Assembly (NCBI RefSeq): GCF_002797535.1
Contig: NZ_PGFD01000004.1
Location: forward strand, 62,001 to 126,000
Length of the DNA: 64,000 nt
Origin: Chryseobacterium geocarposphaerae
GTDB taxonomy: Bacteria > Bacteroidota > Bacteroidia > Flavobacteriales > Weeksellaceae
Direction of reading: 5' to 3'
The notes beneath the pieces were generated by a model. It worked only from the letters and a program-made list of their open reading frames with translations, was not told the DNA's origin and made no database searches. Shown here piece by piece: positions 26,726-35,785 of this stretch. The stretch's first letter is position 1; each line of letters starts with the position of its first letter. Made by a program: the position numbers and the translations under genes.

Positions 26726-27445
26726 ATGATAGGTTACTACGGTTATTATATAATTATCGGTATTTCGATGCTCGTAAGCTGGTGGGTTTCATCGAGATTG
26801 AAATCAAAATTTGCATATTATTCAAATGTACATCTTCGCAACGGGCTTTCAGGAAAGGAAGTTGCTGAGAAGATGTTAAGAGATAACGGGATCACGGATG
26901 TTCAGGTAATTTCAGTTCCTGGGCAATTAACGGATCACTACAATCCGGAAAATAAAACAGTAAATCTTTCTGAAGGTGTTTATATGCAGAGAAATGCCGC
27001 TGCTGCAGCGGTTGCTGCACATGAATGCGGTCACGCAGTTCAGCATGCTAAAGGATATTCTATGCTTCAGCTACGATCCAAATTGGTTCCTGTAGTAAGT
27101 ATAAGTTCTAATCTGATGCAGTTTGTTCTGATTGCCGGGATTATGATCATGGCTGCGACACGTACCATTGATAACCCAACAGGAAATAGACTGGTATTAG
27201 GAATTGGGGTACTGATGTTTGCCTTTACAACTTTGTTTGCTTTTGTGACACTTCCTGTGGAATACGATGCAAGCAACAGGGCAATGAAATGGCTGAAAGA
27301 TACAGGAACTGTTACTTCAGAAGAATATGTCGGAGTGCAGGATAGCTTGAAATGGGCGGCAAGAACCTATGTGGTAGCGGCTATCGGTTCGCTGGCACAG
27401 CTTCTCTACTGGTTATCCCTATTTATGGGCGGAAGAAGGGATTAA
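26726..27445 (+). CDS. Membrane zinc metallopeptidase (YugP-like, Zn_peptidase_2)
   Basis: 239 residues. An N-terminal membrane segment (YYIIIGISMLVSWWVSS), then a catalytic region with VAAHECGHAVQHAKGY near 93-108, the HExxH-like zinc motif (HECGH), and two or three membrane helices around 120-180 and 205-235. LSGKEVAEKMLRDNGI near 38-53 is also typical. Length fits the family (about 225-240). Substrate unknown. It converges on yigZ, whose stop codon abuts its own. Confidence 0.9.
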   Translation: MIGYYGYYIIIGISMLVSWWVSSRLKSKFAYYSNVHLRNGLSGKEVAEKMLRDNGITDVQVISVPGQLTDHYNPENKTVNLSEGVYMQRNAAAAAVAAHECGHAVQHAKGYSMLQLRSKLVPVVSISSNLMQFVLIAGIMIMAATRTIDNPTGNRLVLGIGVLMFAFTTLFAFVTLPVEYDASNRAMKWLKDTGTVTSEEYVGVQDSLKWAARTYVVAAIGSLAQLLYWLSLFMGGRRD

Positions 27446-28048
27446 TTATTCTTTAAATTTAAAAGAAACATACTGCATCTCGGACAATTTGTCCGAGATG
27501 TTTTCTTTTTGTGCTATTTTTAGTGAAGCTGTAAGAATACAATTTTCCTGAGCATCAAAATTTAACACTTTAGCATCAAATTTTGAAAGTAGGGTAAAGA
27601 TGGTATTTTGCTGGTTAAACTGAAACTTAATTTCGATTTCTGTTTCTAATTCTTTAGTAATGATATTGGCTTCTTCCAATGTGATTTTTGCCGATTCTTT
27701 ATAGGCTTTTACCAATCCTGATACTCCCAGTTTTGTACCTCCATAATAGCGAACGGATATAACCAAGACATTAGTAATTTCATTAGCTAATAATTGATTG
27801 TAAATCGGTAAACCTGCACTGCCGGAAGGTTCTCCGTCATCATTGGCGCGATAATTTTCACCATTCAGGCCTATTCTGAAGGCATAACAATGATGTGTTG
27901 CTTTTGGATGCTCTGCACGGATTTTTTCTAAAGCATTTTTTAGTTCTTCTTCATTGTTCACAGGAAAAGCAAACCCGATGAATTTGCTTCCTTTTTCCTT
28001 TAATAAGGTATTTTCTACTGCAGATTCTATCGTCTTAAAATTGAACAT
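27446..28048 (-). CDS. YigZ/IMPACT family protein
   Basis: 200 residues. N-terminal UPF0029 domain with KGSKFIGFAFPV, HPKATHHCYAFRIG, DDGEPSGSAGLPI and VLVISVRYYGGTKLGVSGLVKAY, all family hallmarks; the C-terminal 70 residues form the small ferredoxin-like DUF1949 domain. The yeast and mammalian relatives act on translation control; the bacterial role is not settled. Near its 3' end the coding sequence contains a hairpin that may terminate the opposing gene. Confidence 0.92.
   Translation of the reverse strand: MFNFKTIESAVENTLLKEKGSKFIGFAFPVNNEEELKNALEKIRAEHPKATHHCYAFRIGLNGENYRANDDGEPSGSAGLPIYNQLLANEITNVLVISVRYYGGTKLGVSGLVKAYKESAKITLEEANIITKELETEIEIKFQFNQQNTIFTLLSKFDAKVLNFDAQENCILTASLKIAQKENISDKLSEMQYVSFKFKE
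27476..27508 (+). terminator. Terminator of the metallopeptidase gene, inside the yigZ coding region
   Basis: CATCTCGGAC (27476-27485) and GTCCGAGATG (27491-27500) form a perfect 10-bp stem with a 5-base loop, followed on the plus strand by TTTTCTTTTT. It sits 31 bases after the metallopeptidase stop and encodes residues near the YigZ C-terminus on the other strand. Confidence 0.6.
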
Positions 28049-28124
28049 ATCTTGTAAGGAAGCTTATTGTGCCTTGAATTTAAATTAATTTTTCAAAGTT
28101 AAAGCTTTTTAAGAATATTGCATG

Positions 28125-28151
28125 AAAAAAGAGAACGGTAAAGTTCTCTTT
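28125..28151 (-). terminator. Rho-independent terminator after the bacteriocin-like peptide genes
   Basis: AAAGAGAAC (28128-28136) pairs with GTTCTCTTT (28143-28151), loop of 6, followed on the minus strand by six T. It lies 26 bases after the stop of the second peptide frame, which supports leftward transcription of that pair. Confidence 0.7.
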
Positions 28152-28177
28152 AATCTTATTAGCAAGGAAAGCTTCCT

Positions 28178-28321
28178 TCAAGTCAGAGTGGCGGACAGCT
28201 CATGCCTGATGGGGGTTGCGCAATATCTTTGTAAATTTGGTGGATAATATGTGCAGCATTTTAGGGCTATTCCTCCGACGATGTTTTTTAATCTTTGTTT
28301 GGAATTTTTTAGATTCTTAAT
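28178..28321 (-). pseudogene. Bacteriocin-like GG-leader peptide, no usual start codon
   Basis: A 47-codon frame reads KNLKNSKQRLKNIVGGIA and then a Cys-containing part (LKCCTYYPPN, RYCATP) to TGA at 28180-28178. The leader has the usual Chryseobacterium form (K-x-LKK...LK-x-I-x-GG). The codon where ATG is expected is ATT at 28321-28319. Either ATT is used as a rare start or the start was lost by one substitution. The core peptide after GG is 27 residues with three Cys. No dedicated peptidase-transporter is nearby. It follows a related frame by 11 bases. Confidence 0.5.
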
Positions 28322-28332
28322 AATAAATATTT

Positions 28333-28514
28333 CTAAATTTCAGGGTGCGGAATAGCGCACGCTTGTTCAATTGGAACACATTTACCATTACAGTTGTATT
28401 GAGTGTGAGGATTGCATGGACAAACTTTGGTTCCATCAATAAGATAGTAACAATCTTGAATTCCTCCGTTCACAGATTTTAGTTCCTTGTTGTTAATTTT
28501 CTTAGATTTTTCAT
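28333..28514 (-). pseudogene. Bacteriocin-like GG-leader peptide with frameshift after the start
   Basis: From ATG at 28514 the frame closes after 11 codons. With one added A in the run of five after ATG, it reads MKKSKKINNKELKSVNGG and continues IQDCYYLIDG, KVCPCNPHTQYNCNGKC, PIEQACAIPHPEI to TAG at 28335-28333, about 60 residues with six Cys. The leader matches the common GG-type pattern and the core is Cys-rich, so the reconstructed frame is convincing. It may be a true deletion or a base-calling error in the A-run. A second such peptide frame follows. Confidence 0.6.
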
Positions 28515-28614
28515 GATAATATTTTTAGCTTCATCATGAAATTACATAATTAATTTCAAAGGATGGTGATAAATTATAAGATATTTATTATGTTAAGTTT
28601 TGATTGTTAGATGA

Positions 28615-29646
28615 TTATAGTGCTTTTAATTGGAAGAATTCAATAGTATTACCTCTGAAATATTCGGTTTTGCAAGGTTTTATATTACTTAAAGTAGGAG
28701 CTTTAGTCCCGTTTTCTAATTTCAGATCTTCATTTTTAATAACAATAGCCTCATCCCAAAGATTTTCATCAATAAATTGCTGTAATGTAAACCTTCCCCC
28801 TTCAATAATAACAGACTGAATCTGTTCTTTATACAAAGAACTCATTAAATCGTGTGGAAAATTTTCTTTTTCAATTCTAATAAAATGAATATTCTCCTTG
28901 TTTTCTTCTTTTATAGAATTGAAAATTAAGGTTTTAGCCTGGTTATTATAAATACTGAAATCGTGAGGAACTTTTAGATTAAAATCAATTAAGATTCTTA
29001 CAGGATTCACACCCTTTACGTTTCTTACTGTTAAGCTTGGATTGTCGTTTAAAGCGGTTTGTGTTCCGACTAGAATAGCATGTTCATTGGCTCTCAACTG
29101 ATGAACGAATTGATTGACTAAGGTATTGGAAATAGAGGTGGGCTTGAAATCTTTATCCAGAAAACCATCTCCGGATTCTGCCCATTTTAGAATGATATAT
29201 GGTCTTTTCTTTTCATGATAAGTGAAAAATCGTTTATTCAGCTCAATACACTCATTTTCTAAAATTCCGGAAACGACTTCAATGCCTGCATCTTGGATGA
29301 TCTTTTTCCCTTTTCCGTTCACTTTGTCATGGGAATCCATTGCACCTATCACTACTTTTTTGAACCCCAGCTCTTTAATCTTTAAAGCACAGGGTGGAGT
29401 TTTTCCATAATGTGCACAAGGCTCCAGGGAAACGTAAATGGTAGATTCTGGAATTAAACTTTTATCCTTAACGGAATTGATGGCATTAATTTCTGCATGA
29501 GGTTCTCCTGCTTTATGATGGTAGCCTTCACCAATGATTTTTTCATTATGAACAATTACACTTCCCACTAAAGGGTTTGGATAGGTATTGCCGATTGCTT
29601 TTTGGGCAAGCTCAATACATCTTCTGATATAAAATTCGTCTTGCAT
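28615..29646 (-). CDS. ribD: Riboflavin biosynthesis protein RibD (deaminase/reductase)
   Basis: 343 residues, two domains. Residues 1-145: cytidine-deaminase fold with GEPHAEINAI and EPCAHYGKTPPC, the zinc-binding His and Cys pair, which deaminates the pyrimidine of the GTP cyclohydrolase II product. Residues about 147-343: RibD_C reductase (GTQTALNDNPSLTVRN, VIIEGGRFTLQQFI), which reduces the ribosyl group with NADPH. Full length. It stands alone, with a terminator of the preceding gene just upstream. Confidence 0.93.
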   Translation of the reverse strand: MQDEFYIRRCIELAQKAIGNTYPNPLVGSVIVHNEKIIGEGYHHKAGEPHAEINAINSVKDKSLIPESTIYVSLEPCAHYGKTPPCALKIKELGFKKVVIGAMDSHDKVNGKGKKIIQDAGIEVVSGILENECIELNKRFFTYHEKKRPYIILKWAESGDGFLDKDFKPTSISNTLVNQFVHQLRANEHAILVGTQTALNDNPSLTVRNVKGVNPVRILIDFNLKVPHDFSIYNNQAKTLIFNSIKEENKENIHFIRIEKENFPHDLMSSLYKEQIQSVIIEGGRFTLQQFIDENLWDEAIVIKNEDLKLENGTKAPTLSNIKPCKTEYFRGNTIEFFQLKAL

Positions 29647-29653
29647 AGGAAAG

Positions 29654-29689
29654 AAAAAAGCGAAGACAAATTATTTGGCTCCGCTTTTT
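29654..29689 (-). terminator. Terminator downstream of the DUF349 gene
   Basis: AAAAAGCG (about 29655-29662) pairs with CGCTTTTT (29682-29689); the stem is extended by partly matched GAGCC/AGAC and CAAAT/ATTTG. On the minus strand six T follow. It lies 15 bases beyond the stop of the DUF349 gene. Confidence 0.6.
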
Positions 29690-29704
29690 AGATTTTTAAT
29701 AAGT

Positions 29705-31513
29705 TTATTCTCCTGCGATTATGCTGTGAAGATTTTGTCTTAAGGTTTCTAAATGAGCTTTTTTCTCATCAATAGTATCGAAAGTATCTTTTAATAAAGG
29801 ATTTTCTCTCGATGGCTTATTAAAGAACGCTAAGTTGTTTTCCAGTTTTACGATTTCTGCTTCAAGATCAGATATTTGACTCTTAATTTTTCTTGCTTTG
29901 TCGGTTAACTGGTTTTCAGAAAGTCCTTCTTCTTTAAGCTCTAATTCGTTGATTTTATTCAGTTTTAGCTTTTCTCTCAGCGTTTTGTTGAACTCGGAAT
30001 TGATAGAGATTTTTTCTCTAGGCACTTTTCCTATATTATTCCAAGCGGTTTTAATCGCCTCAATCTTTTCGATGCTGCCATCTTCATTAGTGATGGTTTT
30101 CAACTCATCAAGAAGTTCTTTTTTATGTTTGTAATTCTCTTTCCAGTTATCTGTAGAGGTATTACTTTTTTCTCTGTAGTTGTTAAAGAATGTATTACAA
30201 GCATCACGGAATTCATCCCAGATCTTATTGGTCATACTTTTAGGAACGTGGCCAATTTTTTTCCAGTCTTCCTGAAGCTTTTTGAATAATGGTACCGCAA
30301 TGTCCCACTCTTCATTGTTCATATTGTCTTTAGCGGTCTGGATAAGCTTTAATTTTTCTTCCAGATGACTTTGCTGAGATCCTTTTAATGATTTGTAATA
30401 ATTGTTCTTCGTTGTGTTGAAGTTTCTTAGTGTTGTTTTGAAATCAGTCCAGTTCTGATTGGAAAGCTTTCTAGGAACACTTCCGGTTTTCAAAAATTCT
30501 GAACGAAGATCTTCAACTCTTCGGATGGCATTTTGCCAGTAATTATGGTTAGGAGCTTCTGTTGGTTCTGAAAGCTTCTTAATTTCAGCGATGATCTGGT
30601 TCTTTTTCTCCAGATTGATGCTTTGTTCAGATTCTATTGCAGCAGAAAGTTCAGATTTTCTCTCGTGTATTTTGTTAGAGATTTCTTTAAATTCTTCCCA
30701 GGTTTTTTCACGGAATTCTTCTGCAACCGGTTCGGCTTCTTCTTTCCAAAGTTTATGAAGATATTGAAGCTCATTCAGTGCTTTCTGAATGACAGGTTCA
30801 TTCTCAAGTTCTTTTGCACGTTCTATGATATGCTGTCTTTTCTCAAGATTATGGCTGTATTCCTGCTCAAGAAACTCTTTATTCAAATCCAGCATCTGAT
30901 AAAACTGGTTCAGATGGTGGAAATAATTGTTGTTAAGAATTTTAAATTCGGATTTCGCAACCTGCCCGGCTTTAGACCATTCCTCTTTTATTTCACGGAT
31001 TGATTTGAAAAGGTTTGTTCCCGGCTCTGAATTGGTATATAGATTTTTAAGTCTTTCAATGATATTCTGGCGTTGTTCCAGGCTTTTCTTTTGCTCCTCT
31101 TCCTGACCTTTTTGGTAAGAATCATGTTTTTCTTTAAAGATGTTGACTAGAGCAGAAAGTTTAGATTGCAGAGGATGCTCGTAACTAAAATTTTCAGGAG
31201 CATTTCCAGCTTCTACATATTCATGCTTTTTATCTTCTATCTCATCATGGATGTGGTGACTTGCTTTTTCTTTTAAAAGGTTGAATTTTTTGAAATTTTC
31301 ACCAGCATTGGGAGTGTTGATGATTTTTTCCATTTCCTTTAAAGCTTCCGCTAAAGAAATTTCAACCTCTTCTTCCTGATCTTCCACAGAATCTGTATCT
31401 TCATCATGAGGGGGCTCATGAGAAGAAACGGTTTCTTCCGATGGGTTTTGTTGAGATACTTCTTGAGCGTTTTTCTTTTCTTCGTTTTCAGAAAGGTTGT
31501 TTTCTGTAGTCAT
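29705..31513 (-). CDS. DUF349 repeat protein
   Basis: 602 residues, very rich in Lys and Glu, mostly helical. After an acidic disordered N-terminus (about 1-50), five DUF349 units can be seen near 160-220, 235-295, 315-370, 395-450 and 470-520, each with a W..F.....FF/Y..  pattern, for example KEEWSKAGQVAKSEF, QEDWKKIGHVPKSM and KTAWNNIGKVPREK. The last 80 residues form a coiled coil (RKIKSQISDLEAEIVKLEN). Function of the family is not established. Cytoplasmic. It lies downstream of aroE by 73 bases on the same strand. Confidence 0.88.
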   Translation of the reverse strand: MTTENNLSENEEKKNAQEVSQQNPSEETVSSHEPPHDEDTDSVEDQEEEVEISLAEALKEMEKIINTPNAGENFKKFNLLKEKASHHIHDEIEDKKHEYVEAGNAPENFSYEHPLQSKLSALVNIFKEKHDSYQKGQEEEQKKSLEQRQNIIERLKNLYTNSEPGTNLFKSIREIKEEWSKAGQVAKSEFKILNNNYFHHLNQFYQMLDLNKEFLEQEYSHNLEKRQHIIERAKELENEPVIQKALNELQYLHKLWKEEAEPVAEEFREKTWEEFKEISNKIHERKSELSAAIESEQSINLEKKNQIIAEIKKLSEPTEAPNHNYWQNAIRRVEDLRSEFLKTGSVPRKLSNQNWTDFKTTLRNFNTTKNNYYKSLKGSQQSHLEEKLKLIQTAKDNMNNEEWDIAVPLFKKLQEDWKKIGHVPKSMTNKIWDEFRDACNTFFNNYREKSNTSTDNWKENYKHKKELLDELKTITNEDGSIEKIEAIKTAWNNIGKVPREKISINSEFNKTLREKLKLNKINELELKEEGLSENQLTDKARKIKSQISDLEAEIVKLENNLAFFNKPSRENPLLKDTFDTIDEKKAHLETLRQNLHSIIAGE

Positions 31514-31586
31514 AGCAAGTCTTTTATGTGAGTGGCATTAATATCCTTTAAATATAGTAAAAAGCCAATTAAAACACTAATTTATG

Positions 31587-32324
31587 TTATTTTTTTTGAA
31601 AATTCCAAATTTCCCAAGCTTTTTCTGCCTGCTGTTCCAGCATATAATACCCATTCACTGTTTTTGCTCCTTTTTCGGATGCATTAATGATGAATTGGGT
31701 ATAATTGGGATTGTAAATTAAGTCAATAACCAGATGATTTTTAGATAGTCCTTCAAAAGGAAATTTGAGGCAGTCTTCTACATTCGGGAAAGTTCCTACA
31801 GGAGTACATTGAATAATAATAGGATGATTTTCAACGGTTGCCTGATCCAGATTATCGAAATTAATTTCCGTGCTTCTGGAAACGGTAATAGAACTGATCC
31901 CATGTTTGTTTAAAACATATTGAACGGCTTTCGCGGCTCCTCCGTTGCCTAGGATAAGCGCAGCGTTTTGGTGTGGCTTTTTATGAAGAAGCAAGGTTTT
32001 TTCAAATCCGAAAGCATCTGTATTGTATCCTGTTTTTTTACCATCCTTAATTAAGACACAGTTAACAGCTCCTATTTTCTGAGCTTCGTCACTCAATTCA
32101 TCCAGGTAATCAATGATTTTTTCTTTGTAAGGAATGGTTACATTAAACCCTAAAAGATCGGAGGTTGAAAATAACTGTTCAACCTCGTGTATCTCATTTA
32201 AATCAAAAATACTGTAAGAAAAATCTTTCAGCATCAGTTTCTGAAATTTGTCTTCAAAAAACTTTTTTGAAAAAGAATAAGAGATATTACGTCCTATTAA
32301 GCCTAATTTTTTATTGGAAATCAT
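31587..32324 (-). CDS. aroE: Shikimate dehydrogenase
   Basis: 245 residues; reduces 3-dehydroshikimate with NADPH in aromatic amino acid synthesis. Seen: LIGRNISYSFSKKFF (substrate-binding Ser), FNVTIPYKEKIIDYLDEL with the catalytic Lys near 66, GAVNCVLI, NTDAFGFEKTL with the catalytic Asp, GNGGAAKAVQYVL for NADP, and GYYMLEQQAEKAWEIW at the end. Shorter than the E. coli enzyme but typical for Bacteroidota. Confidence 0.92.
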   Translation of the reverse strand: MISNKKLGLIGRNISYSFSKKFFEDKFQKLMLKDFSYSIFDLNEIHEVEQLFSTSDLLGFNVTIPYKEKIIDYLDELSDEAQKIGAVNCVLIKDGKKTGYNTDAFGFEKTLLLHKKPHQNAALILGNGGAAKAVQYVLNKHGISSITVSRSTEINFDNLDQATVENHPIIIQCTPVGTFPNVEDCLKFPFEGLSKNHLVIDLIYNPNYTQFIINASEKGAKTVNGYYMLEQQAEKAWEIWNFQKK

Positions 32325-32340
32325 ATTTCAAAAATAAAAA

Positions 32341-32363
32341 AAAGACCGAGAATTTCGGTCTTT
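32341..32363 (-). terminator. Terminator downstream of the secreted endonuclease gene
   Basis: AAAGACCGA (32341-32349) pairs with TCGGTCTTT (32355-32363), loop of 5; on the minus strand an eight-T tract follows. It separates the endonuclease gene from aroE. Confidence 0.8.
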
Positions 32364-32383
32364 TATAAATTAAATTTTTGTAT

Positions 32384-34165
32384 TTACTCCACAATGAATT
32401 TTGTGGTATTTATATCTGTTTTTAATAAGTAAACTCCTTTTGACAGGTTTTTAAGATCTATCTTGTTAGAATTTTTAAACGGATGATGGATCACCTGAAT
32501 AAGCTTTCCTGAAAGATCAATGATTTCTGCTTTTGTGATCTTATTAATGTTTTCGCCTTTTACAAAAAGCTCGTTGTTTTTAACAGGATTAGGATAAATT
32601 CCGAATGCGCCATCTTTTGAAGTTTCTGAAGTCGCCAGACTGGTGTAGCACGTCCAGCTTAAATCATCAATAGCCACTCTATTCCCTGAAACAGGATTGA
32701 CAAGTTTAATGGTAACGTTTCCGCTTATGTTGATGTTGTTGATTGTGTATGTTCCTACTGTTGTTGTATAAGGAATTGTCCCAACCTGAACACCATTTAT
32801 TAATAGATTTAAAGCGCTGTCGGTACCTGTTGTAAATTTTAACTGGGTTTTTACGGTTAAGCTTTGGATTCCGCCGGAAAGGGTAGAGCTTAGCAAATAA
32901 CCGTCTCTTATGGTAATTGCTTTTCCTGTAATGGTTTGGTCTGTTCTTGCATCGGTTGCATTCCATGTAATGGAGTTATTTGTCCATGTTTGGTTTGCAT
33001 AGCTTGAAGAAGCTGCAGGAATATTGCTGAAATCTTCAGTGCCACAGCTTCCTCCGCCCGGTTGTCCTGCAAGAGTTGTTTCTGTTGCATTGTTACTTTG
33101 TGGAGATGAGTTCCCAGCGGCATCTCTGGCAATAACATAGAATGTATAGGTAGTAGAAGGAGTTAATCCCTGAACTGTTGCTGTGGTTCCTGTAACAGTA
33201 GCATAGAAAGCTCCGTTTGAAAAATAAATATCGTAACCTGTTACTCCAATGTTGTCTGTAGCTGCAGTCCAGCTTAAAGAAATTGAATTGCTGGTAGGGT
33301 TATTGGCTACTAAATTAGTTGGTGCTGTTGGGGCCTGGGTATCAACAACTGGTGTTCCCCAAATCTGATCAACATATTCAGGATGATCAATATAAGGGTT
33401 TCTGTTTCCCTGATAAATATAAGAAGCATTATTTCTTCCGATTTCTGCAGGAGAAACAGGATCTAATGCATTCCAGGCTAGTAATTGATTAAGCTCCCAG
33501 GTTTGAAGACCCGGAAAAGCTGAATTTCCCAACATATTTCCTGAACTGAACCCGGAAAGCTGCGTTTCGTATCGTGTTACAAAATAAAAAATCATTCTTG
33601 CCACATCGCCTTTAAAAGCATCAACAGGTTCAAAAACCGTTCCTGAATATCCAGGAGAGACCGAGGTTCCAAGTTTAGATCCGTTTAAAGAAGTAAAAGA
33701 TGCTGTACCTACTTTTCCGTAAGGATAGTTAGATCTCATTCCATTTACTTTTCCATCAGTAGCTCTAATGAAATGAATATCTGCAACCATAGGAGAGTTG
33801 CTGTTGAATAGGCTCTGTGGAACTACGTGTTCTCTATTGTAGCAGTTTCCTTCTGTGCTGTAAGAGCCACATTGGTTGGTTGAGTAAGTAAATGTGTAAG
33901 GATCCGGGCCATTGGCATTTTCGGAATAAATATCTAAAATTGTTCCGTCATTTTCATAATAATAATCACGATCGGTAGTCTGATAACCGCTCCAAAGGCC
34001 ATTATAGCCATGATCGATATGACCATTGGTGATAATCTGATTAAGCTTGCTTTTCAAAGCGGCTCCAGTAAGTCCTGTTGTTCCGTTGTAATACCCTGCC
34101 GGAATTTGTGCAAACGCATTGATAAATACAACTGCAAACAACAAAGAAAATAATATTCGTTTCAT
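32384..34165 (-). CDS. Secreted endonuclease I with fibronectin III domain and T9SS sorting domain
   Basis: 593 residues. Signal peptide MKRILFSLLFAVVFINAFAQ. Residues about 25-265: endonuclease I family with CYNREHVVPQSLF (catalytic His), DIHFIRATDGKVNGMRSN and DVARMIFYFVTRYE. Residues about 277-365: fibronectin type III domain (APTAPTNLVANNPTSNSI). Residues about 370-500: beta-sandwich. The last 75 residues (FGIYPNPVKNNELFV, GKLIQVI, LSKGVYLLK) are a type A C-terminal signal for type IX secretion. It would degrade extracellular DNA or RNA. Confidence 0.92.
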   Translation of the reverse strand: MKRILFSLLFAVVFINAFAQIPAGYYNGTTGLTGAALKSKLNQIITNGHIDHGYNGLWSGYQTTDRDYYYENDGTILDIYSENANGPDPYTFTYSTNQCGSYSTEGNCYNREHVVPQSLFNSNSPMVADIHFIRATDGKVNGMRSNYPYGKVGTASFTSLNGSKLGTSVSPGYSGTVFEPVDAFKGDVARMIFYFVTRYETQLSGFSSGNMLGNSAFPGLQTWELNQLLAWNALDPVSPAEIGRNNASYIYQGNRNPYIDHPEYVDQIWGTPVVDTQAPTAPTNLVANNPTSNSISLSWTAATDNIGVTGYDIYFSNGAFYATVTGTTATVQGLTPSTTYTFYVIARDAAGNSSPQSNNATETTLAGQPGGGSCGTEDFSNIPAASSSYANQTWTNNSITWNATDARTDQTITGKAITIRDGYLLSSTLSGGIQSLTVKTQLKFTTGTDSALNLLINGVQVGTIPYTTTVGTYTINNINISGNVTIKLVNPVSGNRVAIDDLSWTCYTSLATSETSKDGAFGIYPNPVKNNELFVKGENINKITKAEIIDLSGKLIQVIHHPFKNSNKIDLKNLSKGVYLLKTDINTTKFIVE

Positions 34166-34213
34166 TTTTTAAAATTGGGGGCGTAAAGATACAAAAAAAT
34201 GAAACGTTGTGTA

Positions 34214-35419
34214 TTAACTTTTAGTAATATAGTCTTTGCTGATCTTTGAGAAGAACCATGAAATTAGTATCCCGAATACTGCTGCAGTAAGGGCTACAAT
34301 GATGTAATTGTTTCCTACGATCTTAATAGGAAAGGGCAATGTTCCTATGGCTTTAAAAAATTCAGTATACTGCTGAAAATAGCATAAAAGAGTACCTAGA
34401 ATTAGTCCTGAAATAATACCTAAAATTACAATAAGAACTCCGGTATAAAAATACGTTTTTCTTAAATGAGCTAAAGGAAATCCAAGTGAAATGAGTGAGC
34501 GGGCCTGTTCTTTTTTATCAAGCTGAAGAATAATAATTGCTCCGGCAAGATTGAAGGTCGTAATGAAGATGACTAAAGCAAAAATAAGGTAAATAAACAG
34601 CTTTTCGGTATTAATCATTTTCCAGAAAGCGGCGTTTTCCTCTTCTTTGGTTTTGATTTCAACCGTTTTGCCAAGTTGTGAGATCAAATTTTGCTTTACT
34701 ATATCTGCGTTTTCAGGATTTTTAAGTTTAATCACAATCTGATAGGCAGATTGCTTTGGTAGATCCAATAGTTCCTCAGTAAGCTCAATAGGAGCTATAA
34801 TGTAGTTGTTGAGCTGATCATTTCCAGGAAAAACTCCTGTAACGAAAATATTTTTCTTATTATAAATATCTTCTTCCTTATTAATAATTCCTGTACCTGG
34901 TTTAGGCATGAAAACCGTAGCAAAATCCGAGGTAGAATCTATAGGAATGGAAAGCCTGTTTTTAAGGGAATGCTCCATAATCACTTCATTGGAATACTTG
35001 AAGCTTGGGTAAGTTCCGTAGAAAATACTTTTGTCAATAGGATTCACTTTCGTATAAGCAGAATCTACTCCCCGTAAATAGGCAATATCGCCTTTGCCGT
35101 TGTAGTTGATGTATACTTTTTCTTCGATCACTTTAGAAAAGCTCACAATTTCTTTGTTCTTTTTTAAAGTAGTCTCTGCCTGTTGTATATTCTTAATCGT
35201 TTTTCCTGAGCTGCTTTTTAAGGTAAGATCTGCATGCAGGTTGGCAATAAGATCTTTATTGAAATCTTCCAGTCCGGAGAAAACCGAAATAATAACGAAC
35301 ATCGCAGTCACAGCTACGGTCATCGCTCCTACAGCAAGCCACGTGATAAACGTAACGGCAGTGCTCCCTTTTTTAGCTAAAAGGTATCGGGATGCGATAT
35401 AAAATGCAATGTTCTTCAA
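34214..35419 (-). CDS. LolC/LolE-type ABC transporter permease (FtsX/MacB family)
   Basis: 401 residues with four membrane helices: about 21-47 (VTFITWLAVGAMTVAVTAMFVII), 270-295 (LFIYLIFALVIFITTFN), 318-348 and 370-392. A large periplasmic MacB-like domain lies between helices 1 and 2. SRYLLAKKG at the N-terminus and LISLGFPLAHLRKTYF before helix 3 are typical of lipoprotein-releasing permeases. No ATPase gene is nearby. It starts 6 bases after rbfA on the same strand. Confidence 0.88.
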   Translation of the reverse strand: MKNIAFYIASRYLLAKKGSTAVTFITWLAVGAMTVAVTAMFVIISVFSGLEDFNKDLIANLHADLTLKSSSGKTIKNIQQAETTLKKNKEIVSFSKVIEEKVYINYNGKGDIAYLRGVDSAYTKVNPIDKSIFYGTYPSFKYSNEVIMEHSLKNRLSIPIDSTSDFATVFMPKPGTGIINKEEDIYNKKNIFVTGVFPGNDQLNNYIIAPIELTEELLDLPKQSAYQIVIKLKNPENADIVKQNLISQLGKTVEIKTKEEENAAFWKMINTEKLFIYLIFALVIFITTFNLAGAIIILQLDKKEQARSLISLGFPLAHLRKTYFYTGVLIVILGIISGLILGTLLCYFQQYTEFFKAIGTLPFPIKIVGNNYIIVALTAAVFGILISWFFSKISKDYITKS

Positions 35420-35425
35420 AATGTA

Positions 35426-35785
35426 CTATAAAACAGGATTGTCACCTTCTCCTCTTAATTCTCTCTCCAGTTTTTCCACGTCATCAAGAGTGGTGTCCAG
35501 ATAAAAGTTAAGATTTGGAATTACACGTACTTGTTTTGCCATTTTCTGGCCGATGAAATTTCTGTACTGAGCTTTGTTTTCTTCTATTTCCTTCATCACG
35601 GCACTGCGGTGCTCCTGTGGGAAAATGCTTAAATAAATTTTTGCAATCCCTAAATCTGCCGTTACTTTTACGTCAGAAACGGTTACTAAAATACTTTGTT
35701 GGCTGTTGGCAGCCTGTTGGCGGAAAAGCTCTGCGAAGTCTTCCTGTATAATCTGTGCTACTTTTCTTTGTCTGTTACTTTCCAT
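35426..35785 (-). CDS. rbfA: Ribosome-binding factor A
   Basis: 119 residues, KH-like fold; helps mature the 16S rRNA 5' end of the 30S subunit. Seen: RQRKVAQIIQEDFAELF, VTVSDVKVTADLGIAKIYLSIFP, and VIPNLNFYLDTTLDDVEKLERE, all family marks. First gene of a two-gene unit with the LolE-type permease. A TAAATTTG box lies just upstream (35801-35794). Confidence 0.92.
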   Translation of the reverse strand: MESNRQRKVAQIIQEDFAELFRQQAANSQQSILVTVSDVKVTADLGIAKIYLSIFPQEHRSAVMKEIEENKAQYRNFIGQKMAKQVRVIPNLNFYLDTTLDDVEKLERELRGEGDNPVL

